Assembly (NCBI RefSeq): GCF_032854445.1 | Contig: NC_088302.1 | Location: 3,653,338 to 3,717,337 of the forward strand | Origin: Liolophura sinensis | Lineage: Eukaryota > Mollusca > Polyplacophora > Chitonida > Chitonidae | Reading direction: 5' to 3' | Length of the DNA stretch: 64,000 nucleotides | Part shown: in pieces, positions 11,827-24,520 of the stretch | How positions within the stretch are numbered: position 1 is the stretch's first letter | How the letters are laid out: each line of letters begins with the position of its first letter | The notes under the pieces: generated by a model | Told to the model about the DNA's origin: nothing | Seen by the model: the letters and a program-made list of their open reading frames with translations, nothing else | Database searches by the model: none | Program-made: the position numbers and the translations under genes

Positions 11827-13337
11827 AACAAAGAATGACAGAAGCACTCTAATTGCATTTTACATTGATTTTTAAAGCACCCCCTACAAAACATAGTGTG
11901 TCAAATTTTAAAATCTTCTGATGTTTGAAGGAAACCAGATTATTTAAACACAAGTCTTTATCTCTACGCTGTTAATCTGGATTAGTTCTAATCAGTCCTA
12001 CTACCATCTACGTCATAAAGCCTATTCGAAGGGTGTATCTTTAAAACAATGCCCTCATTTAACTAAAACGACGCCCAAGGAAACTAGAGAAATATAATTC
12101 GACATTTAGGATTACGATTTCAATGACTTCTACTGTTCTCTGATACGAATCCTGGTATTTGCCCAAAGCTGGAAAGGCGAATATCCCTTTTTTAATGTAA
12201 TGACAGAAACTAAGTAATGTACATTTCATTTTCCTGTTGAAGTTAACGCTGGACGGGATCTGTTCCGGATAAACATGTGACTTTGAGATTGTGTAATATG
12301 GAACTTCCTGTGGCCTCAATACGAAGATATATTACCGATAGAGTGAAGTATTCCCTTGTAAAGGCCGTCTTGAAAATGGCGGCAAAACTTCTCGCTCGTG
12401 TTGATCAAGTTATCAAAACTATGGGATCATCTGTACGGCAAAAAAACCAAGTAATCACTTGATTCAAAGCAATTTTCTGTGCAAGACGATGCGCCCTTGT
12501 GGAATTGGAGCAATACTTCTCTGATTATTAGCCGGGAAATTCCGTGTTTTCTTATCTCTCATCCTTTTCTCTTAGCCATGGGTTTTATTTAAGATGGCAG
12601 AGATAGGTCTAACTCAGTTGATGGAGGAAATCCCGCTAGTAAATTACCTCTCAGACCAAATGAAGAAAAGCTCAATAACAGATGAAAAAACTCGCTGAAA
12701 ACGCCGTCTCCAAGCTAATTGTAGGCTGTATTAAACAGGGGAACAGGTTTCCCCGAGACGTGCCGAGAAGAAAGACGGCGAGATGAAACTCTATCAAGTT
12801 GATTGACCGGCAGTCTGGAACACTCACGGACACAGTTCCTAGGCAGATCACCGGGATTTGAACTGTAGGCAACCAATCGTCTCTAAACCTGAGGTGATAA
12901 AATCGGAAATTGTTTAAAGTTTTCGTTGAAACTACGGTCCCATGACATTCACCGTTGCCTTCATCTCTTCTTATTCATTAGTTATCAAACACGTCTTTGT
13001 TTTCACCATTCATTTATTTCGGTTGAAGTCATATTATTATCATTAGTGGCAGGAGAGCTGTGATTTAGACTAAGGTATCCCAGAGAAAATACTCATTTAC
13101 AAAATGCACAAACGTTTCTGACTCAACCAGGTGATACGGAGATGTACATCAAATCCGACATTCATGTATGTCTCATCACCCACTAATAGGACGTTAAAAG
13201 TCGACCATTTGCAATGTCATCATACAGCCCTATATAGCCACAGCGGCAAGTGCCCTTCAATTAACTTGAAATAAAAGTTGATTTAAGTGATCTTAGTTTA
13301 AGGCAAGTGACCTCAAATGAACTTTAAATAAGATCAT
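11827..13337. other. Non-coding, nothing recognised
   Basis: No exon or known repeat recognised on either strand. Confidence 0.35.
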
Positions 13338-13393
13338 GCAGGGGCGTAGCATGATAGGGGGTGGAGACGCACCCCTCCAGCCTACGCCCCTGC
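13338..13393. mobile_element. Extended hairpin, possible hAT-type MITE remnant
   Basis: Perfect 12-bp arms gcaggggcgtag (13338-13349) and ctacgcccctgc (13382-13393) enclose a second nested pairing (agggg.tg with caccccct-like sequence). A terminal CAGGGGCGTAG type of inverted repeat is common in hAT-like DNA transposons. No 8-bp target duplication is visible, so the assignment is tentative; the hairpin itself is certain. Confidence 0.5.
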
Positions 13394-15025
13394 CATGAAA
13401 ACGAACTTACGATCGCTTTCGTTATTGTCTCTGACTAGAAGAGAGGTTGAGGAAATGTGAGGAATTCCCCGTTTGGGTCTGAGATTGCGCTATGTGTTTC
13501 ATAAACGCTTTTGTTAAGTGATATATGATATAGCATATTAGCTGCTGTTACACCGCGCAATGTTTGCAAGTTGCAAGTGATTGTTTACAAGTTACAACCT
13601 AACGTTACATTTTTTTGGCATTTATAAAGCCTAATGTATCATCAAAAAGTGTTATTTTAACACGACATAGTGTAAGATTTAACTTCTTCTAAACATTGTA
13701 TAAAGTCACCGTCATGCAAGAGCTGAACCTCATTAATCTGCTTGGATTAACTTCATACTAAGCACTTAGCAATATCCATCAGCACCTCTTAAGAGTGATG
13801 AGATGAGGCAGAGTAGTCAGTGTTTCACCAGAAGCGTTCTCAGGTACATGGCTTTTGCTGGAAATGTTCCCTTGACATGCTAGATGCACTCCTGGGTTTT
13901 GATGGCCACCCATCTAATAGAATATGACACGCTTCAAAACAGGAGTAAAACTTCTGCTGTATTTGGATGACAATGCACGTTGTTGAGTGTGAGTTGACTG
14001 GAGCCCTGTGCAACTTTTGTATCTTAAAATGCTTCCTTCATTCGCAGAAAATTCATTTCGCTTTTGATGTATTGGGAGCAAATGCCGTCAGACAGACGTT
14101 CAAAGTTGGCCACAAGTCGGCGTGCCTATGTTGTTGTTAACCCTGATCTTCTCATCATTGAAAAAGTAACGTGAACAGATTAATTGCGGAAACGTATTTT
14201 ATTGGACATAATTTCATTATTGCAAGTCGTCCATGAGTCGCACATTTTAAAAATTAGCTGGTTGCATTTTCTTGCTATGCGCTCACTAGATGTGAAAAAC
14301 AATATTTTCATGGAAACACCGAAACACCCTGACAGGGGACAGTTCAGTGGAGGTAGCCTGTCTTTTGAGACATATGCACAATGAGACAAGTTTTGTTTGC
14401 AAACAACATAAATTTTATTTGAATGCTAAAAATCACATATTGTGTACTACCGATGCATTGTAGATAGATGGCAGCATATTGCAGATTTAGGTCTACCTTT
14501 GTCAATGCTTGAGGATTTGTTGAAATCAAAATGATACAAAGCAATAAACGCAAAGTTTTTCAGATTTGTATCAAAGTCTGCCTTGTCCGCCTGTTGAGCT
14601 GGAATGCTGGTGTTCCTTTGACAAATTATATTACAACAGAGCCTGTGAGACTAAAAATCAGTGGTGCATTGGAATGTCAGGATAGAATATTTAACAACTG
14701 CACAACAAATTGTGATTCAGGTTAAGGTCGGAGTGTTAATCCTTTTCTTGCAAAGCATTTTCCACCTTAAACCAACAAGACACATGTATTGCCAGGGGCA
14801 CTTACAGTTTTGCATAACAGGATTATCTTTGTCTAATCATTCGCAGAAAGCCTGATCTCTCAACACCGCATAAACACATTAGCGGGAGATTGTTCATAAC
14901 AGCATGACAGAACAGAATAATACAACAGTTTAACACTAATTGCTATACGCGAGACAAATTCCCGATTGACTGAAACGCTTGGACCAATGATTCCAAGTCA
15001 CCAAGCATCTCCGGCGAATACCGCC
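13394..15025. other. Non-coding, nothing recognised
   Basis: Several overlapping 60-70 codon frames at 14.2-14.9 kb have no recognised similarity. Confidence 0.35.
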
Positions 15026-15383
15026 GAGTGAGTGAGTGAGTGCTTGGGGTTTAACGTCGTACTCAACAATTTTTATGACGTCATATGTTGACGAAGGAAT
15101 CCTTAGGGTGCATGTACGTGTAATGTGCCTCCTTGTTGCAGGATGGAATTCCACCGCTCTTTTATCTAGTGCTGCTTCACTGAGACGACTTACCGAAGGC
15201 AAGTAAGCCCGAGCCATTATACTGATACGGGTCAACCATCGTTGCACTATCCTCTTCATGCTGAACGGCAAGCGAGGAAGTTACATCTTCCTCTTTTAAA
15301 GTCTTAGGTGTGACTCGATAAAGGATTGATCCTGGATCTACCGGTCCCGAAGCGGACGCTCTACCAACTGTGCTATCCGGGTC
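15026..15383 (-). mobile_element. SINE family B, near full length, inverted
   Basis: Read on the - strand, it starts with a tRNA-like head (ggatagcacagttggtagag, resembling box A, then a region like box B in ggatcaatcc). A body of about 200 bp follows, then gttgagtacgacgttaaacc and a (cact)n tail. The 111-codon frame at 14936-15271 lies over this element and is not a gene. The copy at 25.3 kb is the same element in the opposite orientation. Confidence 0.9.
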
Positions 15384-16199
15384 GGTAAATAATGCTGAAG
15401 ACTTGCTACGCAGCTCCCGCTAAATAGAATGCACCTTTAAAATTCCCTAAAATCTTTGTAACAGTATTCTCTTGCCTTCTTAAAGTCTCCCTCAAAATGT
15501 GTCAGTTACAGCGTGCGAGTATTTTTTTCTGAATCCGTGCCGCCATGACGGAGGCTTGACGTTTGGCGACACCAATGCCCCCAGCAACTAATGTTACGCC
15601 TCGCAAAATTCATCAAATTTCTTTCGCCATAATCCTAATATAATTATCATTTCGTGGGCATGTGAGTGGACGTCAGTGAGAATTTACAGTGACTTTGAAA
15701 AGGAACTGTCCAGTGTAAGGTAATTCATGGATTAGACACGGGTTTGGGTATAAGTTCATGCATGTACATCATGTATTGATCCATTGTGATCGTAAACCTG
15801 TAAATTACTAACAGTTAGCAGGTGCTGCTGTCAGATTATCAGCAAAGGTGTCTAACAAACTGTTTTATCTAGCCTCCAAAAAGCGTCTGGACGACGTCAA
15901 GATAATGGACAATACCATGTTAATCAGGTCTCACTGGACATGTGTCTGGACTCCACAAACCGTGTGTAAGGTAAAATAACAGCTACACTTGTAAGGAATC
16001 AATCACCGTCGCCTCAGGGAACTCATACTTCTAACAGCTGACGGGTGTGCCTTATATCAATCCAAGTGTCACTTTGCTACATTGAGTATTCAAGAAATAC
16101 TGTGACAAAATGTCTCAAGAAACATAATTATGCCCTAATGACTTGCTGGAAGGTTACTTAGAACCTCTCTATTGTTATATGGGGCTACCGGGTGCAAGT
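15384..16199. other. Non-coding, nothing recognised
   Basis: No exon or repeat recognised. Confidence 0.35.
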
Positions 16200-16364
16200 G
16201 CTTAGCGTGCTATGGAAATACAACAACTGAGGAGTCTCTCGGCAATGCGGTGCGCAGATCAAGTCCAGTAACGTTGGCTTTACTCCCACCATAATGCTGG
16301 CCGCCGTCATACACATGAAATATTCCTGAGTATACGGCGTAAAACACCAATCAAATAATTAAAG
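16200..16364 (+). mobile_element. SINE family A copy with internal deletion
   Basis: It retains an eroded head (gcttagcgtgct, ggagtctctcggcaatgcgg, atcaagtccag) and the 3' domain (ccataatgctggccgccgtc, gtaaaacaccaatcaaata). The middle segment between these parts is missing. Confidence 0.85.
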
Positions 16365-16567
16365 AGTTTGGGATGCACCTCACACTCTACATCTATCTCC
16401 TCTCTTCTTTGATGCTAACCGCTATTAGAAAATGCATATAGGTACCTTAGGTTGTACATATTACTGTACAAAAACGGAACAATCTGCTGCTTTACAGCTT
16501 CGCCAAAACATAGCCGAAATACTGAATATGTAAACCATCATCGCCAATACTTAAGGACGATACAGTA

Positions 16568-16648
16568 ATCTTGTTGGTAGCTTAATACTTTATAATCTTG
16601 TTGGTAGCTTAATACTTTATAATCTTGTTGGTAGCTTAATACTTTATA
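16568..16648. repeat. 27-bp tandem repeat, three units
   Basis: Three essentially identical copies of a 27-bp unit beginning aatcttgttggtagcttaat. It is unrelated in sequence to the 27-bp array in the cyclase gene. Confidence 0.9.
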
Positions 16649-16698
16649 AACAACATGGCTGCATTTTTCACCTGAATGTGATTTTGCCATGGTACTGG

Positions 16699-16770
16699 CG
16701 CATGTGTAACTTGCTACTATTTAAACATTTACATGAACAGTTGAGGCTAAATGACAAGAGAACGGATGAC
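16699..16770 (+). repeat. Dispersed repeat family C, 5' fragment
   Basis: It shares acttgctactatttaaaca, then tttacatgaaca and a gacaagag motif, with the copy at 51.6 kb and part of that at 38.75 kb. Confidence 0.5.
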
Positions 16771-17812
16771 ATCAAAATTACAAGTCATTAAGAACAGCCA
16801 TTAAACCTCAGTAAGCTAAACATTTTAGTTGTAGATGTGTTTGAATTTGTGCCTTAAGTTTTAAGACGTTTGATAAATATGGCCCCTGGAATTCAGACCA
16901 CAAAACATAATAAATCATGGAAAAGGTCAGAGGTCAGAGGTCAGTTATCAGAGCTGTTTGGACCAAATGATGAAGTAAAACTAAACAGTCGTTCAAATCC
17001 CTTTATAAAACCTCGAGGTACCGTAGCGTATATAAATTGCATATTACAACATGAAGCAGCGTGAACACTTCGTTTTTGTGAGTTTTAAAATGTCTAGTCG
17101 TGTGTAGTGAATGTACGGGTAATGGATAAGGCCGGGTTCACCTTGCCCCGTTCATAAATAATGCATATACATGTAGTAAAAATTATGGGACGTTATGCGA
17201 AGATCACTGTTTGAATTAATCCATCATTCCATCAAGTAAATATCAGTATTACTTTGAAAAAAAAAAGCATTTCATTTAAATCTTGCCATGAAAATAAAAG
17301 AGATCTTTATAAAGTTTTTACATTTGTTTGACAAATCACTTTTCCTTAAGATTAAGATCTTGAAACTTCCCCCACCAGGCTGCATTGCTTTTAAGTTTAC
17401 AGTAAACTCGCCACATGTAATGTTTTAATGAAGCACGTAATATAACAATCACAATCCCCAGTAGAAATTAAACTTCAGTTCGACGGATTTGTTTTTGCAA
17501 GGGCTTTTCCGTGAAATGAACGATTTCCGATTAATTCAGAAACTTTTGATGATCCACTTTGTTTACGACACCGTAACATCCGACCTAACTCCATCCATAA
17601 TGTAACCCTGAACACGCAAAAAGCTAATTATAGTGTTTTTTAAATATTTTTTTCGAATAAAATTGATCAGATGCGTTGCAGATTATTGTTTAGTGAGCTG
17701 CATTGATAGCAATATTAACAAGATTGGAGATCAATTTTTCCGAATAAAACTTTTGTGACAAATGGTTATTTCTACATTGTTGGCTATAAATTTTAATGAT
17801 AAACTCCTCGAT
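16771..17812. other. Non-coding, nothing recognised
   Basis: AT-rich; no supported exon or repeat. Confidence 0.35.
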
Positions 17813-18025
17813 CTATGCGTCGAAACAGACATTCGCATACCAGCCGTCAACCAATAAGGACGTTCCAGGCCAAAAATTGCAAGGCCAATTTACCAAAACG
17901 ACGGTTAACACAAACCACCAGATAACTAAGAAAGTATATGAAGTACGAAAATAGGATGGAATCATGCAAAAACAAGTAGTCAGCATTTTCATTGATGTTC
18001 CTGTATTCTTGTATGCCGTACACAA
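17813..18025 (+). mobile_element. Dispersed repeat family D, copy 1
   Basis: It begins ctatgcgtcgaaacaga and aligns by eye with 59091-59310 through shared blocks (gtcaacca, ttccagg, aaggccaattt, gtacgaaa.tagg, ttttca.tgatg). Its first ~45 bp are the inverted complement of 59430-59475. Short terminal inverted repeats suggest a non-autonomous DNA element, but no transposase is visible. Confidence 0.55.
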
Positions 18026-18181
18026 GAATATGTCACTGACACGAAAGCAGCCTCTAGTATGGTAGTCGGTAATAAACTGTGTATCTCATATATCCAATGT
18101 GGCGGTCTAATTCAACATGATGAATATACCCTCCCTGGCCTCGGGGTAAGTGGGATTACACACAATCATGAAGCAGAATGT

Positions 18182-18451
18182 CAGAGATTTGATTTCTTTC
18201 TTTATTTATTTGATTGGTGTTTTACACTGTACTCAAGAATATTTCACTTATACGACGGCGGCCAGTATTATGGTGGGTGGAAACCGGCCCACAACCATAC
18301 GTACGTTGCTGGAAGACCGGAGAGGAAGCCAGCATGAGTTGGACTTGAACTCATGGCGACCGCATTGGTGACAGGCTCCTGGGTCATTGCACTGCGCTAG
18401 CGCGCTAAACAACTGAGCCAAGGAGTCCCCCCCCCCCTCCCAGAGATTTGA
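18182..18451 (-). mobile_element. SINE family A, complete, with 11-bp target-site duplication
   Basis: The direct repeat cagagatttga occurs at 18182-18192 and 18441-18451 and brackets an inverted SINE (18193-18440). On the - strand it reads tRNA-like head (ttggctcagttgtttagcgc as box A region, gagttcaagtcc as box B), then body, 3' domain and (aaat)n tail. The duplication is direct evidence of LINE-type retrotransposition. Confidence 0.93.
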
Positions 18452-18519
18452 AGCATTGTGCCACATCAAAAAGGCCTAAATTACAGTATGGCAAATGTGT
18501 TATGTCCTACAGATTAAAG

Positions 18520-21500
18520 TAAAATATAATGTCTACTTGCATCTCCAAACATTGATGTGGTATCTGGCCAGATATTTGTATGATACCTAACAGACACCTC
18601 TAAACTGGTATCCCCTTACAGTATATCATGATGTCTACTGACAACTCCAAACATTGTTGTGGTATCTGGTCAGAGTTTAGTATGATACCTAACCGACAGC
18701 TCCAAAGTGCCATCTCCTTACAGTATATCATGATGTCTACTGACAACTCCAAACATTGTTGTGGTATTTGGTCAGAGTTTAGTATGATACCTAACCGACA
18801 GCTCCAAAGTGCCATCTCCTTACAGTATATCATGATGTCTACTGACAACCCCAAACATTGTTGTGGTATCTGGTCAGAGTTTAGTATGATACCTAACCGA
18901 CAGCTCCAAAGTGCCATCTCCTTACAGTATATCATGATGCCTACTGACAACCCCAAACATTGTTGTGGTATCTGGTCAGAGTTTAGTATGATACCTAACC
19001 GACAGCTCCAAAGTGGCATCCCCTTACAGTATATCATGATGTCTACTGACAACTCCAAACATTGTTGTGGTATTTGGTCAGAGTTTAGTATGATACCTAA
19101 CCGACAGCTCCAAAGTGGCATCTCCTTACAGTATATCATGATGTCTACTGACAACTCCAAACATTGTTGTGGTATCTGGTCAGAGTTTAGTATGATACCT
19201 AACCGACAGCTCCAAAGTGGCATCTCCTTACAGTATATCATGATGTCTACTGACAACCCCAAACATTGTTGTGGTATCTGGTCAGAGTTTAGTATGATAC
19301 CTAACCGACAGCTCCAAAGTGCCATCTCCTTACAGTATATCATGATGTCTACTGACAACCCCAAACATTGTTGTGGTATCTGGTCAGAGTTTAGTATGAT
19401 ACCTAACCGACAGCTTCAAAGTGCCATCTCCTTACAGTATATCATGATGTCTACTGACAACCCCAAACATCGTTGTGGTATCTGGTCAGAGTTTAGTATG
19501 ATACCTAACCGACAGCTTCAAAGTGCCATCTCCTTACAGTATATCATGATGTCTACTGACAACCCCAAACATTGTTGTGGTATCTGGTCAGAGTTTAGTA
19601 TGATACCTAACCGACAGCTCCAAAGTGGCATCTCCTTACAGTATATCATGATGTCTACTGACAACCCCAAACATTGTTGTGGTATCTGGTCAGAGTTTAG
19701 TATGATACCTAACCGACAGCTCCAAAGTGGCATCTCCTTACAGTATATCATGATGTCTACTGACAACTCCAAACATTGTTGTGGTATTTGGTCAGAGTTT
19801 AGTATGATACCTAACAGACAGCTCCAAAGTGCCATCTCCTTACAGTATATCATGATGTCTACTGACAATCCCAAACATTGTTGTGGTATCTGGTCAGAGT
19901 TTAGTATGATACCTAACCGACAGCTCCAAAGTGCCATCTCCTTACAGTATATCATGATGTCTACTGACAATCCCAAACATTGTTGTGGTATCTGGTCAGA
20001 GTTTAGTATGATACCTAACCGACAGCTCCAAAGTGGCATCTCCTTACAGTATATCATGATGTCTACTGACAACCCCAAACATTGTTGTGGTATCTGGTCA
20101 GAGTTTAGTATGATACCTAACCGACAGCTCCAAAGTGGCATCTCCTTACAGTATATCATGATGTCTACTGACAACTCCAAACATTGTTGTGGTATTTGGT
20201 CAGAGTTTAGTATGATACCTAACCGACAGCTCCAAAGTGCCATCTCCTTACAGTATATCATGATGTCTACTGACAACCCCAAACATTGTTGTGGTATCTG
20301 GTCAGAGTTTAGTATGATACCTAACCGACAGCTCCAAAGTGCCATCTCCTTACAGTATATCATGATGTCTACTGACAACTCCAAACATTGTTGTGGTATC
20401 TGGTCAGAGTTTAGTATGATACCTAACCGACAGCTCCAAAGTGGCATCTCCTTACAGTATATCATGATGTCTACTGACAACTCCAAACATTGTTGTGGTA
20501 TCTGGTCAGAGTTTAGTATGATACCTAACCGACAGCTCCAAAGTGGCATCTCCTTACAGTATATCATGATGTCTACTGACAACCCCAAACATTGTTGTGG
20601 TATCTGGTCAGAGTTTAGTATGATACCTAACCGACAGCTCCAAAGTGCCATCTCCTTACAGTATATCATGATGTCTACTGACAACTCCAAACATTGTTGT
20701 GGTATTTGGTCAGAGTTTAGTATGATACCTAACCGACAGCTCCAAAGTGGCATTCTCCTTACAGTATATCATGATGTCTACTGACAATCCCAACATTGTT
20801 GTGGTATCTGGTCAGAGTTTAGTATGATACCTAACCGACAGCTCCAAAGTGCCATCTCCTTACAGTATATCATGATGTCTACTGACAACCCCAAACATTG
20901 TTGTGGTATCTGTCAGAGTTTAGTATGATACCTAACCGACAGCTCCAAAGTGCCATCTCCTTACAGTATATCATGATGTCTACTGACAACCCCAAACATT
21001 GTTGTGGTATCTGGTCAGAGTTTAGTATGATACCTAACCGACAGCTCCAAAGTGCCATCTCCTTACAGTATATCATGATGTCTACTGACAACTCCAAACA
21101 TCGTTTGTGGTATCTGGTCAGAGTTTAGTATGATACCTAACCGACAGCTTCAAAGTGGCATCTCCTTACAGTATATCATGATGTCTACTGACAACCCCAA
21201 ACATTGTTGTGGTATCTGGTCAGAGTTTAGTATGATACCTAACCGACAGCTCCAAAGTGCCATCTCCTTACAGTATATCATGATGTCTACTGACAACTCC
21301 AAACATTGTTGTGGTATTTGGTCAGAGTTTAGTATGATACCTAACCGACAGCTCCAAAGTGCCATCTCCTTACAGTATATCATGATGTCTACTGACAATC
21401 CCAAACATTGTTGTGGTATCTGGTCAGAGTTTAGTATGATACCTAACCGACAGCTCCAAAGTGCCATCTCCTTACAGTATATCATGATGTCTACTGACAA

Positions 21501-23385
21501 TCCCAAACATTGTTGTGGTATCTGGTCAGAGTTTAGTATGATACCTAACCGACAGCTCCAAAGTGGCATCTCCTTACAGTATATCATGATGTCTACTGAC
21601 AACCCCAAACATTGTTGTGGTATCTGGTCAGAGTTTAGTATGATACCTAACCGACAGCTCCAAAGTGCCATCTCCTTACAGTATATCATGATGTCTACTG
21701 ACAACTCCAAACATTGTTGTGGTATTTGGTCAGAGTTTAGTATGATACCTAACCGACAGCTCCAAAGTGGCATCTCCTTACAGTATATCATGATGTCTAC
21801 TGACAACCCCAAACATCGTTGTGGTATCTGGTCAGAGTTTAGTATGATACCTAACCGACAGCTCCAAAGTGCCATCTCCTTACAGTATATTATGATGTCT
21901 ACGGACAACCCCAAACATTGTTGTGGTATCTGGTCAGAGTTTAGTATGATACCTAACCGACAGCTCCAAAGTGCCATCTCCTTACAGTATATCATGATGT
22001 CTACTGACAACTCCAAACATTGTTGTGGTATTTGGTCAGAGTTTAGTATGATACCTAACCGACAGCTCCAAAGTGGCATCTCCTTACAGTATATCATGAT
22101 GTCTACTGACAACTCCAAACATTGTTGTGGTATCTGGTCAGAGTTTAGTATGATACCTAACCGACAGCTCCAAAGTGCCATCTCCTTACAGTATATCATG
22201 ATGTCTACTGACAACCCCAAACATTGTTGTGGTATCTGGTCAGAGTTTACTATGATACCTAACCGACAGCTCCAAAGTGCCATCTCCTTACAGTATATCA
22301 TGATGTCTACTGACAACTCCAAACATTGTTGTGGTATTTGGTCAGAGTTTAGTATGATACCTAACCGACAGCTCCAAAGTGGCATCTCCTTACAGTATAT
22401 CATGATGTCTACTGACAATCCCAAACATTGTTGTGGTATCTGGTCAGAGTTTAGTATGATACCTAACCGACAGCTCCAAAGTGGCATCTCCTTACAGTAT
22501 ATCATGATGTCTACTGACAACCCCAAACATTGTTGTGGTATCTGGTCAGAGTTTAGTATGATACCTAACCGACAGCTCCAAAGTGGCATCTCCTTACAGT
22601 ATATCATGATGTCTACTGACAACCCCAAACATTGTTGTGGTATCTGGTCAGAGTTTAGTATGATACCTAACCGACAGCTCCAAAGTGGCATCTCCTTACA
22701 GTATATCATGATGTCTACTGACAACCCCAAACATTGTTGTGGTATCTGGTCAGAGTTTAGTATGATACCTAACCGACAGCTCCAAAGTGGCATCTCCTTA
22801 CAGTATATCATGATGTCTACTGACAACTCCAAACATTGTTGTGGTATCTGGTCAGAGTTTAGTATGATACCTAACCGACAGCTCCAAAGTGGCATCTCCT
22901 TACAGTATATCATGATGTCTACTGACAACCCCAAACATCGTTGTGGTATCTGGTCAGAGTTTAGTATGATACCTAACCGACAGCTCCAAAGTGCCATCTC
23001 CTTACAGTATATCATGATGTCTACTGACAACTCCAAACGTTGTTGTGGTATCTGGTCAGAGTTTAGTATGATACCTAACCGACACCTCTAAACTGGTGTC
23101 TCCTTACAGTATATCATGATGTCTACTGACAACTCCAAACATTGTTGTGGTATCTGGTCAGAGTTTAGTATGATACCTAACCGACAGCTCCAAAGTGCCA
23201 TCTCCTTACAGTATATCATGATGTCTACTGACAACTCCAAACATTGTTGTGGTATCTGGTCAGAGTTTAGTATGATACCTAACCGACAGCTCTAAACTGG
23301 TATCTCCTTATAGTATATCATGATGTCTACTGAGACCTCCACACATAGACTAGTGGTATTTGGCGGGAGTGCTTGTATATGTTAT
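18520..23385. repeat. 102-bp satellite array, about 47 units
   Basis: The repeat unit of 102 bp contains atgatgtctactgacaac, ggtcagagtttagtatgata and cctaaccgacagctccaaag. Because 102 is a multiple of three, one + frame stays open for 718 codons (18628-20784) and 653 codons (21130-23091), repeating a 34-residue motif, and a - frame is open in four blocks. Variation is at a handful of sites, such as tcc/ccc, gtgcc/gtggc and tct/ttt. Four single-base indels all fall between about 20754 and 21105. Edge units (18.52-18.62 and 23.08-23.38 kb) are diverged and share cctctaaactggt. No promoter, splice context or homology supports translation, so it is annotated as satellite DNA. Confidence 0.95.
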
Positions 23386-24460
23386 ACGTAAATCCTGACA
23401 GTCTAATGAATACCAGTGAATCCCCCCTTAAAGTTCACTTCTGACAATCGATTTGTGTGATTCAGATGATATCATTGTTTCAAAAAGTAAGAATCAAGCC
23501 ACCATTTTTTTGGATGAAAACATGAGTCGAGCTCCAACATGATTGCTGACAAAATTCTCATTAGTCTTCCCCAAACAATTAGAACTTCATGAGGATAATT
23601 TTTTGGTTTCATTTGTGTCATTTTAATTCCTTGTGTATATTCCTTTTTTTCATTTGTTTACTTTTTCTGTAAACAATGTTATCGTTTTGATAATTAACAT
23701 CCGGCTATTTTGCATACTGACCAGCCGTTAATATTAAAAAGAAACAAAAAAAGGCGAGTCTTAATGAAACGGGACACTATTGTCAAAGTTTAAATTGTGA
23801 ATAAATTCCATGAGAGGTGCGGGTTGATCCATTATCATTCCCCAAACCCAACAAAATCTCTCGGCACGAACTAATTTTTGACGATCGTCCATTTATATGT
23901 TTGCATTTTATTTCAGAGATAAGCAGCTAATTGGATGGAGTTTGGAGGACATGAGATTTCACACATTAAAGCAAGTGTTAATCCCTGGTGATGACAAGAG
24001 TGGACATCTTCAACGGTAGCTTGAATGACCGCTTCTACCCCCGGAGTGTCAAGTGGCTGTGAGTGGTGGCAGTTGTTGCAAACATCCCTATAATAATCAT
24101 TATCTGTACTATACCTCCTGTCAATAGGTCATCGATCACAACTGATTCAGACCATACGTGACAGACAGCACAGTGGAATTACATTAGCACGAACGCGACA
24201 ACCACGGAATCGCTCAAACTCTCACCCACTCTCACGGAACACGCGACGACCTCCCGACACGGGATTACTCCAGTCTCTTACTACAACCATCACGTGACAC
24301 ACATTTGTCATTATTACATATCAATGTCACGGTGAGGTAGGAAATAGTCCTGAGAGTCGAAGTTGTCCTCGGGCAGGCCTAGATTGGGATCTGAGATTTT
24401 AGGGGGAACCTGCATTACGAGAGAGGGTTTAGTTAGAGTATAATAAAACATGTACAGCTC
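23386..24460. other. Non-coding, nothing recognised
   Basis: Unique-looking sequence after the satellite. No exon recognised. Confidence 0.35.
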
Positions 24461-24520
24461 AAAGAGTAAAACCATAGCAGCGACGACAGTGTTCGGTCTG
24501 TTTTCAATTTACCTCGGTCA
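24461..24520 (-). repeat. Possible dispersed repeat family C fragment (inverted)
   Basis: agtaaaaccatagcagcgac followed by gacagtgt resembles the complement of the family C core. The match is short. Confidence 0.4.

Noticed and set aside
14936-15271. 111-codon - strand gene, similar to a frame at 25413-25616
   Set aside because: Both lie within copies of SINE family B, and the similarity is that of the repeat.
18628-23091. 718- and 653-codon + strand frames and long - strand frames as protein genes
   Set aside because: They coincide exactly with the 102-bp satellite. A unit divisible by three keeps any chance-open frame open, both strands are open, and there is no homology, promoter or splice context.
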